Below, in pieces: positions 62,907 through 64,000 of a stretch of 64,000 nucleotides of DNA. Position numbers and translations under genes: made by a program. This DNA comes from Trichinella spiralis (taxonomy: Eukaryota; Nematoda; Enoplea; Trichinellida; Trichinellidae), in assembly GCA_000181795.3 (NCBI GenBank), contig CM012955.1, positions 3,505,716-3,569,715 on the forward strand, given 5' to 3'. The stretch's first letter is position 1. Every line of letters begins with the position of its first letter. The notes beneath the pieces are model-generated. The model made no database searches, was not told the origin of the DNA, and saw only the letters and a program-made list of their open reading frames with translations.

Positions 62907-63766
62907 TTGTCAAAGCTGTTCGCTTGGAAGAAGCAAAGTTTGCTTTTTTATCACAATTTTCTAATCTTCAGCAACCTTTTGGCTTTCTCTGCTAAAACAT
63001 CTCAACTTTATCTTTCAACATTTTCAAAATATCCTACTTTTTTTGCTCAATTTCAAAAGGTATCTTTTAAATTGTTTTTTCATGCTAATAAAGCTTAGAT
63101 GTTTGTATTAGCTGAATTAAAATGTTTATTTTCAGCAAAATTATTTATACATCTTTTTCAACAACGTGAAAGTATTAACTTCTTTTATTTTTGACTCATT
63201 TGATATTTTCTTCTACTACAATTTATTTTATCATGTTTTATTTCAAAGAACTAAAATAATCTTACCAAAAACGTTTCATTATAAATTCTTCTATTGCATT
63301 GATTTATTTAGTTATCATAAAAAAAACTCTTACGATTCTTAAGACAATTTTTTTTCTTTACACAACAGAATATGCTGGAATATCAACTTACAAACAAGTG
63401 ATTACGCAATAATACTATTTTTATAATAAACAAATATTACACTATGTTCTGAGTTTCTAATAAATCATTTATAATGTAATAATTCTGGCATTCATGTATC
63501 ATTAAATCCAAAATAAAATCTTAATATTTTGGTGTGGTTTAATATCATAGCAATGAGAGCGATGCCACAAAGTAAGCAAAGCGTATATTTAATTCTGAAA
63601 ATACAATTGCAAACTTTTGTGAAACAAAGCAATATGTTTAATTGTAAAAGTTGCTGTTGCACTGATGATATTAAAATCAATAAAATTGAATTGCAGCGCC
63701 ATTTATTGTTTGTCTTGTGACGTATGTCATTAATTTGCATTTCTTTACTTGTCCTATTTAGATAGC
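62907..63766. other. Intergenic, divergent promoters
   Basis: AT-rich spacer between two divergent 5' ends. No gene, repeat or RNA was recognised. The 99-codon minus frame at 63492-63791 overlaps the start of the next gene and was not called. Confidence 0.5.
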
Positions 63767-64000
63767 ATGAGCATTTCAATAAATAAAGCAAACGATGCTA
63801 GCAATTCCAATCAGAAAGAAAATAATTCGGCAAAAGTAAATTGGGGTAGAATATTTTCATATTTACCGTATTTTGTATTGACTTATTTCAGCTTCTTGGT
63901 TGTTTGGAGCCAGATGATGAACAGTTTGAACAAAAGCCTGTCGACTTGCTGCGGCAAGAATTGGATAGTTCAGCATCGGCTTTGGATGCTATAAGACGTC
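63767..64000 (+). CDS. 5' end of a gene leaving the window, unrecognised
   Basis: Exon 63767-63835 (ATG, 23 codons, Asn/Ser-rich) ends at AAA|GTAAAT. A 56-bp intron ending TTTCAG leads to exon 63892 onward, open to the window edge: LLGCLEPDDEQFEQKP, then DLLRQELDSSASALDAIRR. The short intron contains in-frame hydrophobic codons, so the unspliced frame also runs on briefly, but the spliced version reads as a normal soluble helical protein. TTTAG occurs five bases before the ATG and could be a trans-splice acceptor. Too little is present to name the family. Confidence 0.5.

Overview
The window is AT-rich animal DNA (roughly a third G+C) with spliced genes: GT-AG introns, several of only 40-90 bp, and others of more than 2 kb. 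Two tandem genes have the nematode cuticle-collagen layout: a short cytoplasmic head, one membrane span, a basic processing site, a Cys-Cys start to Gly-X-Y, and a PPC-x-PCP interruption. This makes the source a nematode. The family content and gene structure do not look like Caenorhabditis, and a Dorylaimia-type worm (Trichinella/Trichuris/mermithid relatives) is my best guess, but that is inference. All coordinates below come from translating by eye and matching splice sites and reading phase.

Layout, left to right. 118-724 (+) is the 3' end of an unrecognised small membrane-protein gene. 1793-16838 (-) is a complete MEGF6-type gene of 29 exons (signal peptide, EMI, EGF, eight calcium-binding EGFs, a linker, 24 laminin-type EGF repeats). 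16839-23396 has no gene I can support, but holds microsatellites and unusual GC-rich blocks. 23397-25753 (-) is an unrecognised coiled-coil protein. 27109-30918 (-) is an SLC13 sodium/dicarboxylate cotransporter. A broken small secreted cysteine-rich reading frame lies just upstream of it (30966-31221, +). 34487-35621 (-) is a tentative small gene. 35790-40844 (-) is an agrin-type gene with an N-terminal NtA domain, seven follistatin/Kazal modules and two laminin EGF modules, but no visible laminin G half. 42433-43838 and 44710-46081 (+) are the two collagens. 49092-50199 (-) is a 129-residue basic coiled-coil protein resembling the start of CEP295. 52634-59772 (-) is p66/GATAD2, the NuRD subunit. 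60864-61582 (-) is a divergent H2A-fold histone with an acidic, cysteine-containing N-terminus. 62473-62906 (-) is a small unknown gene. 63767-64000 (+) is the start of a gene that leaves the window.

Themes. Four genes make secreted or extracellular-matrix proteins (MEGF6, agrin, two collagens) and two act in chromatin (p66, H2A-like). I see no operon spacing, no recognisable transposon and no intact RNA gene. A tRNA-like relic lies at about 50891-50964. The most unusual items are the divergent H2A, the short NtA-bearing agrin, the CEP295-like mini-protein, the unknown coiled-coil gene with a possible 11-nt exon, and the broken secreted cysteine-rich frame.
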